Below are positions 1-7,945 of a stretch of DNA of 64,000 nt, piece after piece; the first letter of the stretch is position 1; every line of letters starts with the position of its first letter. The position numbers and the translations under genes were made by a program. The stretch spans positions 3,224,001-3,288,000 of the forward strand of contig NZ_CP109485.1 in assembly GCF_035918235.1 (NCBI RefSeq). The letters are read 5' to 3'. This stretch comes from Streptomyces sp. NBC_01445 (GTDB lineage Bacteria > Actinomycetota > Actinomycetes > Streptomycetales > Streptomycetaceae). The notes beneath the pieces are model-generated. The model ran no database searches and had not been told where the DNA came from. It saw nothing but the letters and a program-made list of their open reading frames with translations.

Positions 1-628
1 GTTCGTCGAGCACCTGTGCGGCCACGAACTGGCCGAGCAGGCGGGGCCCGCCCTCCGTGAGCAGCCGGGTGAGCCCGCGCTCCGCGAGCGCCCGGACCGC
101 CCGCTCCGGCTCGACGGTGGTGCCCTCGCCGACGATCAGCACCTCGGCGCCCGCCTTGCGTGCGGCGTCCAGCCGGTCGGGCGGCGCCCCGGCGCCGGTG
201 ACCACGAACGTGGGAACGAGGGGGGAGGTGAACAGCGGAAGGGAGAAGTCGAGGTTCAGACTCCCGGTGATCACCGCGATGGCCGGGGCGGGTGCCTGTC
301 CGGCCGCCTCCCTGCGCCCGGCGAAGGCCTCACGCGCGCGCGCCGGACGGTAGCCCTCCAGGCGGACCGTTTCCGCACCGACCAGGACGGCGTCCGCGAG
401 ACCGCGCAGGGTGCCGAAGATCCGCATGTCGGCGGCGTTCGAGATGCCCTGCGAGCGGCCGTCGTGCTGGGCGGCACCGTCGAGCGTGGAGACCATGTTG
501 GCGCGCAGCCAGACGTCCTGCCCGGCGGGGTAGGCATAGGCGTCCGCGAGCTCGTCGAGACTCCATTCACGGGCTTCGTGGGCCGCGTGATCTGCTGTTT
601 CGTACGTCACAGGGAACAGGCGTCGCAT
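1..628 (-). CDS. pyrimidine reductase family protein (RibD C-terminal-like), 3' end cut off
   Basis: The frame runs leftward from an ATG at 628 and leaves the window without a stop, giving about 209 residues. Motifs typical of RibD-C / dihydrofolate-reductase-like NADPH reductases are visible: LRANMVSTLDGAA near residue 43, a GLADAVLVGAETVRLEGYRP segment near residue 78, and LLTEGGPRLLGQF near the cut end. The family reduces pyrimidine or pteridine-like intermediates, in riboflavin synthesis when fused to a deaminase. This is the stand-alone form seen in actinobacteria, so the substrate is unknown. It is divergent from zapE, with only 37 bases between start codons. The start is the first ATG in frame; a downstream start at residue 45 is less likely because the preceding segment reads as coding. 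Confidence 0.8.
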   Translation of the reverse strand, partial: MRRLFPVTYETADHAAHEAREWSLDELADAYAYPAGQDVWLRANMVSTLDGAAQHDGRSQGISNAADMRIFGTLRGLADAVLVGAETVRLEGYRPARAREAFAGRREAAGQAPAPAIAVITGSLNLDFSLPLFTSPLVPTFVVTGAGAPPDRLDAARKAGAEVLIVGEGTTVEPERAVRALAERGLTRLLTEGGPRLLGQFVAAQVLDE

Positions 629-651
629 GTCACGCAGTGTCGCACGGCGTC

Positions 652-657
652 TAGAGT
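652..657 (+). promoter_or_regulatory. candidate -10 box for leaderless zapE
   Basis: TAGAGT lies 8 bases before the GTG at 666. That spacing would put transcription initiation at or next to the start codon, and no ribosome binding site lies between. Inferred from spacing only; no convincing -35 hexamer was found. Confidence 0.35.
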
Positions 658-665
658 TGGGTGCT

Positions 666-1757
666 GTGTCGTCCTCCACCACCGCCCCGGCCCAGAGTCC
701 GATAGCCGACGCGGCCCCGCTGTCCCTGTGCGCCCGTGAGCCGCTCGTCCCCGCGGACCGTCTGGTCGCCGAGATGGTGCCCCCGCCGCGCTTCGACTCG
801 GTCCGCTTCGAGACATACATCCCGGACCCCAATCAGCCCAGCCAGACCGAGGCGGTGCGGGTCCTGAGCGGCTTCGCGGCCGGGCTCGGCGGCGCCCACG
901 CGACCGGTTCGGGCAAGCGGAGGTGGTTCGCCAAGAAGCCCGCGGCCCCCACCGGGCCCCGCGGCGTCTATCTGGACGGCGGCTACGGCGTCGGCAAGAC
1001 CCACCTCCTCGCCTCCCTCTGGCACGCCACCCCGGCGGCCCCCGAGCAGAAGGCGTTCGGCACGTTCGTCGAGCTGACGAACCTGGTGGGCGCGCTCGGC
1101 TTCCAGCAGACCGTACGCACGCTCGGCGAGCACCGGCTGCTGTGCATCGACGAGTTCGAGCTGGACGACCCGGGCGACACCGTCCTGGTGTCGAGCCTGC
1201 TCGGCAAGCTCGTCGACGCGGGCGTCGCGCTCGCCGCGACCTCGAACACGCTGCCGGGCAAGCTCGGTGAGGGCCGGTTCGCCTCCGCTGACTTCCTGCG
1301 CGAGATCCAGGGCCTGTCCGCCCACTTCCGCCCCCTGCGGATCGACGGCGACGACTACCGCCACCGCGGCCTGCCCGAGGCGCCCGCCCCGTTCTCCGAC
1401 GAACAGGTGACGAAGGCGGCGTACGCGACCCAGGGCGCCTCGCTCGACGACTTCCCGCATCTGCTCGGCCACCTCGCGCGCGTGCACCCCAGCCGCTACG
1501 GCGCCCTGACGGACGACCTCGATGCGGTCTGCCTGACCGACGTCCAGCCGGTCCCCGACCAGTCGACGGCGCTGCGCCTCGTCGTGCTCGCCGACCGGCT
1601 CTACGACCGTGAGATCCCCGTACTCGCCTCCGGTCTCCCCTTCGACCAGTTGTTCAGCGAGGAGATGCTGAACGGCGGCTACCGCAAGAAGTACTTCCGT
1701 GCGATCTCCCGGCTGACCGCGCTCGCGCGGGACGCGAAGGGGTTGGTGCACGCATAG
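666..1757 (+). CDS. zapE: cell division protein ZapE / AFG1-type ATPase
   Basis: 363-residue P-loop ATPase of the AFG1/ZapE family. Walker A is GGYGVGKTH (about residue 108) and Walker B is LLCIDEFELDD (about residue 160), followed by the sensor ATSN. Length and motif order fit the family, which in other bacteria associates with the divisome and is linked to FtsZ-ring stability; an AFG1-like quality-control role is also possible. I chose GTG at 666 over an in-frame ATG at 627 because 627 would overlap the divergent gene, and because a -10-like TAGAGT sits just upstream, suggesting a leaderless message. Confidence 0.85.
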   Translation: MSSSTTAPAQSPIADAAPLSLCAREPLVPADRLVAEMVPPPRFDSVRFETYIPDPNQPSQTEAVRVLSGFAAGLGGAHATGSGKRRWFAKKPAAPTGPRGVYLDGGYGVGKTHLLASLWHATPAAPEQKAFGTFVELTNLVGALGFQQTVRTLGEHRLLCIDEFELDDPGDTVLVSSLLGKLVDAGVALAATSNTLPGKLGEGRFASADFLREIQGLSAHFRPLRIDGDDYRHRGLPEAPAPFSDEQVTKAAYATQGASLDDFPHLLGHLARVHPSRYGALTDDLDAVCLTDVQPVPDQSTALRLVVLADRLYDREIPVLASGLPFDQLFSEEMLNGGYRKKYFRAISRLTALARDAKGLVHA

Positions 1758-1769
1758 GGCCGCCCGGGG

Positions 1770-2312
1770 TCACCTGCTGCGCCGCCTGCCGGTCACCAGC
1801 GCGACCACAAGGCCCGCCGAGCTGACGAGCACCGTCAGGACAGCGGCGCACACCGCACTGACAAGCCAGTCGGCATCCCCGCCCTGCCTCGCGTCCTCGC
1901 TCCACCACATCACCGTCAACACCACCCATGTACCACCGATCCAGGCGACAGCGCTCCGGACCGATGGCGCCTTGAACGGCTCTGCGCGGTCGATGTGCTC
2001 AAGGGCCTCCTTGGCCATGCGCTCCCACCGCAGCGTCAGGGCGAAGAGAAGGCCGACCCCCGTCCCGATGGCGACGAGCGCCAGGGCATCGGCCGCCCCC
2101 GTGAACCGCCACCCCGCGACTGCGCAGATCCCCACCATGAGCGCCGCCGTCGCGGCCCCCAGCAAGCCACCCGCGCGCACCGGATGCCGATGGCCGTAGG
2201 CCTGGACCCGGCCAGGACGCCGCGGCGCACGGGCAAGGCTCCGGTCGCGGTTCACCAAAGCCCGGACCACCACCCGGTCGATCGCGCGCACCGCCCGCAG
2301 CAGCACCTTCAC
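1770..2312 (-). CDS. small membrane protein, unknown function
   Basis: 180 residues, convergent with zapE. After a basic N-terminal 45 residues there are four hydrophobic segments, about 48-67, 77-95, 118-136 and 148-170, arranged as two hairpins separated by a charged loop (LRWERMAKEALEHIDRAEPF). The protein ends in a basic GRRRSR tail. No family was recognised. The composition and codon use match neighbours, so it looks like a resident gene. The ATG is the first in frame. Confidence 0.6.
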   Translation of the reverse strand: MKVLLRAVRAIDRVVVRALVNRDRSLARAPRRPGRVQAYGHRHPVRAGGLLGAATAALMVGICAVAGWRFTGAADALALVAIGTGVGLLFALTLRWERMAKEALEHIDRAEPFKAPSVRSAVAWIGGTWVVLTVMWWSEDARQGGDADWLVSAVCAAVLTVLVSSAGLVVALVTGRRRSR

Positions 2313-2490
2313 GTCCCCTCCTCGTCTGCCACCCGCCCGGCCCTCTGAGCCGTACGCAACGGGACAGTAGAGCGGTTACACGAGCAACCTCCCCCCAGCT
2401 GACACTGCTACGCGCGTGGTTCCCGTGACGAATGGGCCGTGATAGACACAGCCGGGTCACAGTTCCTGTCCGCCAGCAGGAGGTTGCCCC

Positions 2491-3891
2491 ATGTCTGAAG
2501 CACGTACCGCACGTACCGCTCAGTCCCCCGCAACACGACGTCAGGTCCTCGCGCGCAGCGGCGCTTCCGTCGCCGCCATCGCCTTCGCCGGAAGCCTCTC
2601 CGAGCTCTTCGCGGGCACGGCCGCCGCGCAGAGCCTCGGCAACAAGGGCTACGGCCCGCTGGTGCCCGACCCCGCCGGGCTGCTCGACCTGCCCGCGGGG
2701 TTCCGCTACAAGGTCCTCTCACGCGAGGGCGACCCGCTGCGCTCCGGCGAGGGCAAGGTGCCCAGCAACCACGACGGCATGACGGCCCTGGAGGGCAGAC
2801 ACGGCCGGGTCCACCTGGTCCGCAACCACGAGAACCGCGTCACCGCGAAGATCGCCGTGCCGACCGTCGAGGGGCTCACCTACGACCCGATGGGCAAGGG
2901 CGGCTGTACGGCGCTCACGCTCGACCATCGGGGCAATGTCCTGTCGGAGCGCGTCGCCATCGCCGGCACGGCCGTCAACTGCGCGGGCGGGCACACGCCT
3001 TGGGGCACCTGGCTGACCTGCGAGGAGACCGAGGACAAGGCCGGCACGAACGGCTACACCAAGGACCACGGCTTCATCTTCGAGGTCGACCCGGCCGACC
3101 CGCACCGCTCGGGCGCCGTGCCGCTGACCGCGATGGGCCGCTTCCAGCACGAGGCGATCGCGATCGACCCGAAGCGGGGCGTCGTCTACGAGACCGAGGA
3201 CGCCTTCGAGAAGCCGTTCGGCCTGTTCTACCGCTTCCTGCCCGACAAGCCCGAGGGCGGCCTCGGTTCCCTGCGGGCGGGCGGAACGCTCCAGGCGATG
3301 CGGGTACCCGGGGTGCCCGACCTGTCCGCGATCCAGGAGACGGGCGCGACCTTCGACGGCGTCGAGTGGGTCGACGTACCCGACCCGCTGGCCGCGCAGA
3401 CCCCCATCCGCCTCCAGGACTTCGGCCCGAAGGGCATCACGCACGCGCAGAAGCTGGAGGGCTGCTACTGGGGCGGCTCGTCCGTCTACTTCGTCTCCTC
3501 CTTCGCCCACAGCGCGGAGGGCTCGGCGGCCGATCACTTCGGGCAGATCTGGCGCTACGACCCGAACAGGCGCCGGCTCACGCTGGTGATCGTCTTCGGC
3601 CCGAGTACCGACGTCCAGCTGCCGGGCGAGGAGCCGGACAACATCTGCCTCGCGCCCAGCGGCGGCCTGATGGTGTGCGAGGACGGCGAGGGCGCGCAGC
3701 ACGTCTTCGGGGTGACCCGTAAGGGCGACGTGTACGCGATGGCACGCGGGCGCCAGAACATCGGCACGGCGCAGGAACCGGCGTGGGGCGAGTTCGCGGG
3801 CGTCACCTTCTCCCCGGACGGCGACACGATGTACGTCAACTGCTACACGCCCGGGACGACCTTCGCCGTGACGGGGCCCTGGCAGCGGTAG
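2491..3891 (+). CDS. Tat-exported PhoX-family (DUF839) phosphatase
   Basis: 466 residues. The N terminus has a twin-arginine signal (TRRQVLARSG at about 15-24, hydrophobic stretch, then AGTAAAQ cleavage-like site near residue 47). The mature part carries the PhoX/DUF839 pattern: YGPLVPDPAGLLDLPAGF, GMTALEG, VHLVRNHEN, LTCEETE near residue 175, FQHEAIAIDPKRGVVYETED and a C-terminal FSPDGDTMYVNCYTPG. Family members are metal-dependent alkaline phosphatases or predicted phosphatases with Ca/Fe cofactors acting outside the membrane. An AGGAGG ribosome binding site lies 7 bases before the ATG. The polyphosphate kinase downstream makes a phosphate-metabolism context, but I found no clear PHO box. 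Confidence 0.85.
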   Translation: MSEARTARTAQSPATRRQVLARSGASVAAIAFAGSLSELFAGTAAAQSLGNKGYGPLVPDPAGLLDLPAGFRYKVLSREGDPLRSGEGKVPSNHDGMTALEGRHGRVHLVRNHENRVTAKIAVPTVEGLTYDPMGKGGCTALTLDHRGNVLSERVAIAGTAVNCAGGHTPWGTWLTCEETEDKAGTNGYTKDHGFIFEVDPADPHRSGAVPLTAMGRFQHEAIAIDPKRGVVYETEDAFEKPFGLFYRFLPDKPEGGLGSLRAGGTLQAMRVPGVPDLSAIQETGATFDGVEWVDVPDPLAAQTPIRLQDFGPKGITHAQKLEGCYWGGSSVYFVSSFAHSAEGSAADHFGQIWRYDPNRRRLTLVIVFGPSTDVQLPGEEPDNICLAPSGGLMVCEDGEGAQHVFGVTRKGDVYAMARGRQNIGTAQEPAWGEFAGVTFSPDGDTMYVNCYTPGTTFAVTGPWQR

Positions 3892-3945
3892 CGCAGGCGC
3901 CCGGTCCGTCGCACGATCGAGGGACCTGACGGGAAGGGGTGCGCG

Positions 3946-4929
3946 GTGGCCAAGGCCGACAAGGACACGAAGCGGAACGGCAAGGGCAAGGGCAAGGGCG
4001 AGCCGGCCAAGAGCGCCGGGAAGTCCCGGGCCAAGGCCGGACAGGCCCCCGGGAAGCCGTCCGGGAAGTCCTCCGGCTCGAAGTCGCCCGTCGCGCTTCG
4101 TGAGCTGCTGCGCATCCCCGCGGGCAAGCCCGTGAATCTTGCGTCCTTCGACGCGCGGGCGACACCCGCCGGCCCCTCCGGCAAAGCCGCCGGCCTGGAG
4201 GCGACCGCCCGTATGGGTGAACGCCTCGCGGACCTGCAGGAGCGCCTCTGGGCCTCCGGCACGGCGGGCGACCGGCGCCGGGTCCTGCTGATCCTCCAGG
4301 GCATGGACACCAGCGGCAAGGGCGGCACGGTCAAGCACGTCATCGGCCTCTTCAACCCCTCCGGCTGCCGCATCAAGGCCTTCAAGGCGCCGACCCCCGA
4401 GGAGCGCGGCCACCCGTTCCTGTGGCGCATCATGCGGGCGCTCCCCGAACCCGGCGAGATCGGCATCTTCGACCGCTCGCAGTACGAGGACGTCCTCGCC
4501 GCCCGCGTCCGCGGCCTCGTCCCGCGCCGCCAAGTGGGCGGCCGCTACGGCCAGATCAACCGCTTCGAGCAGTCGTTGGCCGAGGACGGCGTGACGGTCG
4601 TCAAGTGCTTCCTCCACATCTCGTACGAGGAGCAGCGCGAGCGCCTGCTGGAACGGCTCGACAACCCGGACAAGCACTGGAAGTTCAGCATGGGCGACAT
4701 CGAGGACCGCGCCCTGTGGCCCGCGTACCAGGACGCGTACGAGATGGCGCTGGAGCGCTGCTCGACGGACGACGCGCCCTGGTACCTCGTGCCGGCGGAC
4801 CGCAAGTGGTACCGCAACTGGGCCGTCAGCAAGCTGCTCCTGGAGCATCTGGAGGCGCTGGACCCGACGTACCCGAAGGCGGACTTCGACGTGGCCGGGG
4901 CGCGGGAGCAGTTGCTCGCGCAGGGGTGA
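3946..4929 (+). CDS. ppk2: PPK2-family polyphosphate:nucleotide phosphotransferase
   Basis: 327 residues from a GTG preceded by GGAAGGGG. The first 45 residues are a Lys/Gly/Pro-rich extension, followed by the PPK2 fold. Walker A is LQGMDTSGKGGT (about residue 122), then the lid segment KAFKAPTPEERGHPFLWR and Walker B IGIFDRSQYEDVL. The TSGKGG variant is characteristic of the polyphosphate:nucleotide phosphotransferase subgroup that phosphorylates nucleotides from polyphosphate. Which nucleotide is used cannot be read here. It lies 54 bases after the PhoX gene in the same direction and may be co-transcribed with it. Confidence 0.88.
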   Translation: MAKADKDTKRNGKGKGKGEPAKSAGKSRAKAGQAPGKPSGKSSGSKSPVALRELLRIPAGKPVNLASFDARATPAGPSGKAAGLEATARMGERLADLQERLWASGTAGDRRRVLLILQGMDTSGKGGTVKHVIGLFNPSGCRIKAFKAPTPEERGHPFLWRIMRALPEPGEIGIFDRSQYEDVLAARVRGLVPRRQVGGRYGQINRFEQSLAEDGVTVVKCFLHISYEEQRERLLERLDNPDKHWKFSMGDIEDRALWPAYQDAYEMALERCSTDDAPWYLVPADRKWYRNWAVSKLLLEHLEALDPTYPKADFDVAGAREQLLAQG

Positions 4930-5076
4930 GGCGGGGTTCCGGCCCCACCGGCGCCGCCCGCAAATGCGGCTGATCACCGAGCGTGCCGATCCCGCCCCCT
5001 GGGCAGGGTCTTAGGGGTCCTGCCGGGCCCATGAGCCCTTCAGGACGTCGCCCCCTAGGGACAAGGACACGGACAC

Positions 5077-5940
5077 ATGGAACGACACGCAGTCTGGGAG
5101 TTCACCGACGACCGCGGGCATGTGGCGGCCGCGGGGGACGTGCCGTTACGGGTGGTGGCCTACATACAGGCCGGCGCCACCCTGTGGGACCACGGGATAC
5201 GGCCGGTGGGGATCTTCGGCTCGTTCCACGACGACGATCTCGCCGACCCGGCCAAGGCGGGGACGCTGCCGCTCGACGAGGTCGTGTACCTGGGGGCGGG
5301 CCACAGCGTGGGGCTGGAGGCGGTGCTCGCGGCCGAGCCCGACCTCGTCGTCGCCGTCACCTACGGCGGCGGTCAGGTGTACGGCGTCGATCCGGACGTG
5401 GCGAAGCACCTGGAGGAGCACGTCCCGGTCGTCGTGGTCGACGTCGGTCAGGGCCGTTCGCTCACCGCGGTCAGGGAGCGCTTCGCCGAGCTGACGCGCT
5501 CGCTCGGGGCGCGGGACCGGGGCGGGGCCGAACTGGAGCGCGCCATGCGGGAGTTGGAACAGACCGCGCGGGACAGTCCGGGGCGGGTGCTGGCCCTGTC
5601 GCCGGGCGGCCCGGACAGCGTCCATCTGGCACGCCCCGCCAAGTGGCCCGACCTGAGCGCGCTGACGGCTCTCGGCGTACGGACCGTCGAACCGCCGCAG
5701 GGGCCGGGCGCCAACTGGAACACGGCCGGGTGGGCACAGGCCGCCGCGCTCGCGCCCGACATCGTGCTCGTGGACTCCCGCGCGAACGCGGCCCCGTGCG
5801 AGCAGTACGCGGCGAACCCGTACTGGCAGCAGGTCGAGGCCGGGGCACGCCTGCTCCCCTGGAACCCCGAACTCCCGGCGAGCGAGTCCGCGCACGCGCG
5901 CTTCTTCGACCAGGTGAGCAGCGCGCTGCGGGACACCTGA
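5077..5940 (+). CDS. substrate-binding protein-like (siderophore-type fold), no signal peptide
   Basis: 287 residues resembling class III periplasmic binding proteins for iron-siderophores: RVVAYIQAGATLWDHGIRPVGIFGS at 24-48, LGAGHSVGLEAVLAAEPDLVVAV, and a C-lobe with GVRTVEPPQGPGANWNTAGW and DIVLVDSRANAAPC. Unusually, it begins directly with MERHAVWEFTDDRGH and has neither a signal peptide nor a lipobox, and no permease or ATPase gene is adjacent. It could be a cytoplasmic ligand sensor or store, or the true start could lie upstream, but no plausible signal-encoding extension is visible there. Confidence 0.7.
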   Translation: MERHAVWEFTDDRGHVAAAGDVPLRVVAYIQAGATLWDHGIRPVGIFGSFHDDDLADPAKAGTLPLDEVVYLGAGHSVGLEAVLAAEPDLVVAVTYGGGQVYGVDPDVAKHLEEHVPVVVVDVGQGRSLTAVRERFAELTRSLGARDRGGAELERAMRELEQTARDSPGRVLALSPGGPDSVHLARPAKWPDLSALTALGVRTVEPPQGPGANWNTAGWAQAAALAPDIVLVDSRANAAPCEQYAANPYWQQVEAGARLLPWNPELPASESAHARFFDQVSSALRDT

Positions 5941-5997
5941 GCCCTCACCTCTCGCCCACCTGGCCCGACGCCGCACCGCACACACGGCACGGTGCGC

Positions 5998-6023
5998 CAT
6001 TAATCGCATTAATACGTTTAATG
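5998..6023. promoter_or_regulatory. AT-rich palindromic operator overlapping a leaderless promoter
   Basis: Twenty-two of 26 positions are self-complementary: CATTAA, then ATTAAT at the centre, then TTAATG, separated by NCGN spacers. The right edge supplies TTTAAT (6017-6022), a -10-like hexamer 8 bases before the GTG at 6031. The site therefore probably is the promoter and operator of the deacetylase gene. No regulator gene is adjacent. Confidence 0.5.
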
Positions 6024-6030
6024 TCGCCGC

Positions 6031-6894
6031 GTGATGACCTATGTACGGAGATTCGCACTGGTCTGCGCCCTGGGCGCGCTGGGGGTCGGAACTGCCGCCT
6101 GCGGTGGGAGCGGCGGCTCCGCCGGGCACCCGGGGCGAGGGGTGGTGAGCGCGAGCGCCTCCGCGTCCGCCGCGCCCTCGCGCCCGCCCACGCTCGCGCC
6201 GGGCCCCGCCGGTCTCACCCCCGTGTTCAAGAGCGCGCCCCACCCGCGGGACCGCACCGTGGCCCTCACCTTCGACGCCGACATGACCGCCGACGAGGGC
6301 GCCCGCGCCGCGGCCGGTGAGCACTTCGACAACCCGGCCCTGATCGCGACGCTGCGCCGGCTGAAGGTGCCCGCGACCGTGTTCATGACCGGGCGGTGGG
6401 CCGAGGAGTACCCGGCCGAGGCGAAGTCGATCGGGAGCGATCCGCTCTTCGAGGTGGCCAACCACTCGTACAGCCATTACGCCTTCACCGGTAAGTGCTA
6501 CGGCCTGCCCACCATGCCGCCCGCGCAGATGCGGACGGACGTGGAGCGCGCCTTCACCGCCTTCCGCAAGGCCGGCGTGAAGCGCACGGTGCCGTACTTC
6601 CGCTTCCCGGGCGGGTGTTACGACCAGGAGGTACTGCGGAAGCTGACCCCGGCGGGCGTCACGGCCGTGCAGTGGGACGTGGTGAGCGGGGACGCGTTCG
6701 CCACGGACTCGGGCGCGGTGGCACAGCAGGTGCTCGACGGGGTGCGGCCCGGTTCGGTCGTCGTCATGCACTGCACCCGCAGCGCGGCGCCCGCCACGGA
6801 AGCCGCGGTGCGCGCCGTCGTACCGAAGCTGCGGGAACGCGGGTACCGGTTCGTGCGGGTGTCGGAGCTGATCGGGTCGACGGCCAGGCCCTAG
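6031..6894 (+). CDS. lipoprotein polysaccharide deacetylase (NodB-type)
   Basis: About 287 residues. The N terminus is a lipoprotein signal ending GTAAC at about residue 24, then a Ser/Ala/Pro linker. The NodB deacetylase domain follows: RTVALTFDADMT near residue 74 (the catalytic Asp pair normally sits in TFDD; here TFDAD), the metal-binding HSYSH near 150, and RFPGGCYD near 192, then CTRS and a C-terminal LRERGYRFVRVSEL. Such enzymes remove acetyl groups from cell-wall glycans at the outer membrane face. Start is GTG 6031 or the immediately following ATG 6034; neither has a ribosome binding site, consistent with a leaderless transcript from the AT-rich site just upstream. Confidence 0.8.
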   Translation: MMTYVRRFALVCALGALGVGTAACGGSGGSAGHPGRGVVSASASASAAPSRPPTLAPGPAGLTPVFKSAPHPRDRTVALTFDADMTADEGARAAAGEHFDNPALIATLRRLKVPATVFMTGRWAEEYPAEAKSIGSDPLFEVANHSYSHYAFTGKCYGLPTMPPAQMRTDVERAFTAFRKAGVKRTVPYFRFPGGCYDQEVLRKLTPAGVTAVQWDVVSGDAFATDSGAVAQQVLDGVRPGSVVVMHCTRSAAPATEAAVRAVVPKLRERGYRFVRVSELIGSTARP

Positions 6895-6901
6895 GGGCTT
6901 T

Positions 6902-6941
6902 CGTTTGGATCAGGCCCCGCGAGCCCGGCGTGATCCAAACG
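6902..6941. terminator. inverted repeat between deacetylase and amidase genes
   Basis: Perfect 11-base arms CGTTTGGATCA (6902-6912) and TGATCCAAACG (6931-6941) enclose an 18-base GC-rich loop. It lies in the 157-base gap between the convergent deacetylase and the end of the eCIS operon, so it may end both transcripts. No T-run follows, as usual in this GC range. It could also be a dispersed repeat. Confidence 0.45.
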
Positions 6942-7051
6942 CCCATGGGAGTCATGGCCTTCCGCGGTCGCGTCGGCCGTTTCGGAGTCTCCGGCCCGCG
7001 GGCCTGCCCACCAACGCCGAACCGGCGTAGGCGGGCAGGACGGTCAGGCTC

Positions 7052-7945
7052 TCAGGACGCCGGGACTTTCAGCTTGTCCCAGCTGGTCTTGCCCGGAATG
7101 CCGTCCGCGTCCTTGCCCTTGAAGCCGAGCTTCTGCTGCCAGGCCTTGTAGGACTTGCGGTCGGCATCGGTCCACTCGGGGCTCGGCCCCTCCTCGTAGT
7201 GGTCGCAGCCCTCGGCGACCAGGCGGCGGCCCATGGCCGTGATGACCGCGGACTTCTGGCCGTTGTGGAAGAAGCCGCTGCCCGGAAACGGAGCGTGCGA
7301 CGGCTTGGACGGCGTGGGCTTCGGGTCGGGCTCGGGGTCGGAACCCTGGGACTTTCCGGCGAGCCGGTCGGCGATCCGCTTGCGCATGCTGTCCATCGTG
7401 AAGCCGCGCGGATCCTGCTTGCCCGGCTGCCACTCCTTGTGGCCGATGACCGACCGCTCGCTCCAGCCGTAGTGGCGGCAGATCGCGGCGGACACCTTCT
7501 CGATGGCCTCCTTCTGCGCCTCGGGCCAGGGGTCCTTGCCATCGCCGAGGTTGATGCACTCGAAGCCGTAGAAGTGCCGGTTGCCGTCGGTGTCGGCCTC
7601 GTTGTCGTGCGGCAGCTTCGACTCGTTGACCACGGCGCGCAGCACGTCGCTGTCGCCCAGCCCTGCATGATTGGCACGGCCGTTGCCGACGAGGTGGATC
7701 TCGCCCTTCTTGTCGATGACGCCGTGACACAGCGGCCCCGGCAGACCCGAGTAGCCGTTGTAGCAGATGTTCACGGAGGCGTCCGTGCCCGAGGTGACGG
7801 TGTGGTGGATCATCACGCCGTTCACCGGGCCCCAGGGACCCTTCGTATTGCGGTTGTGCGTGCGCCAGCTGCGCACCTCGTGGACCGTCAGACCCTCTTT
7901 ACGCAGGATCTCCACCAGCTTGGACGCGCTCAGAGGTGTGGCCAT
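7052..7945 (-). CDS. endolysin-like N-acetylmuramoyl-L-alanine amidase, last gene of the eCIS operon
   Basis: 297 residues. Amidase_2 domain at about 25-185: the zinc ligands are expected at His in VMIHHTVTSG, His in GHKEWQPGK and Asp in KQDP. A Pro/Lys linker (PEPDPKPTPSKPS) leads to a C-terminal peptidoglycan-binding-like module (MGRRLVAEGC ... AWQQKLGFKGKDADGIPG). There is no signal peptide, so export would need an injection apparatus, holin or lysis. The ATG at 7945 shares its A with the TGA stop of the upstream DUF6519 gene (TGATG), and GGAAGGAG lies 9 bases ahead; an in-frame GTG at 7948 is the alternative. The coupling places it in the eCIS operon. Confidence 0.85.
   Translation of the reverse strand: MATPLSASKLVEILRKEGLTVHEVRSWRTHNRNTKGPWGPVNGVMIHHTVTSGTDASVNICYNGYSGLPGPLCHGVIDKKGEIHLVGNGRANHAGLGDSDVLRAVVNESKLPHDNEADTDGNRHFYGFECINLGDGKDPWPEAQKEAIEKVSAAICRHYGWSERSVIGHKEWQPGKQDPRGFTMDSMRKRIADRLAGKSQGSDPEPDPKPTPSKPSHAPFPGSGFFHNGQKSAVITAMGRRLVAEGCDHYEEGPSPEWTDADRKSYKAWQQKLGFKGKDADGIPGKTSWDKLKVPAS

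Noticed and set aside
2313..2490. PHO box before the PhoX-family gene
   Set aside because: Searched for direct GTTCACC-like repeats; only weak single matches such as GGTCACAGTTCC were seen.
2719..4977. Long antisense open frame opposite the PhoX and PPK2 genes
   Set aside because: Composition is Arg/Val/Leu/Ala bias typical of GC-rich antisense frames; the plus strand carries two convincing families.
6895..7051. Attachment site for the eCIS island
   Set aside because: No tRNA, no integrase, and no direct repeat matching the right end of the island was found by eye.
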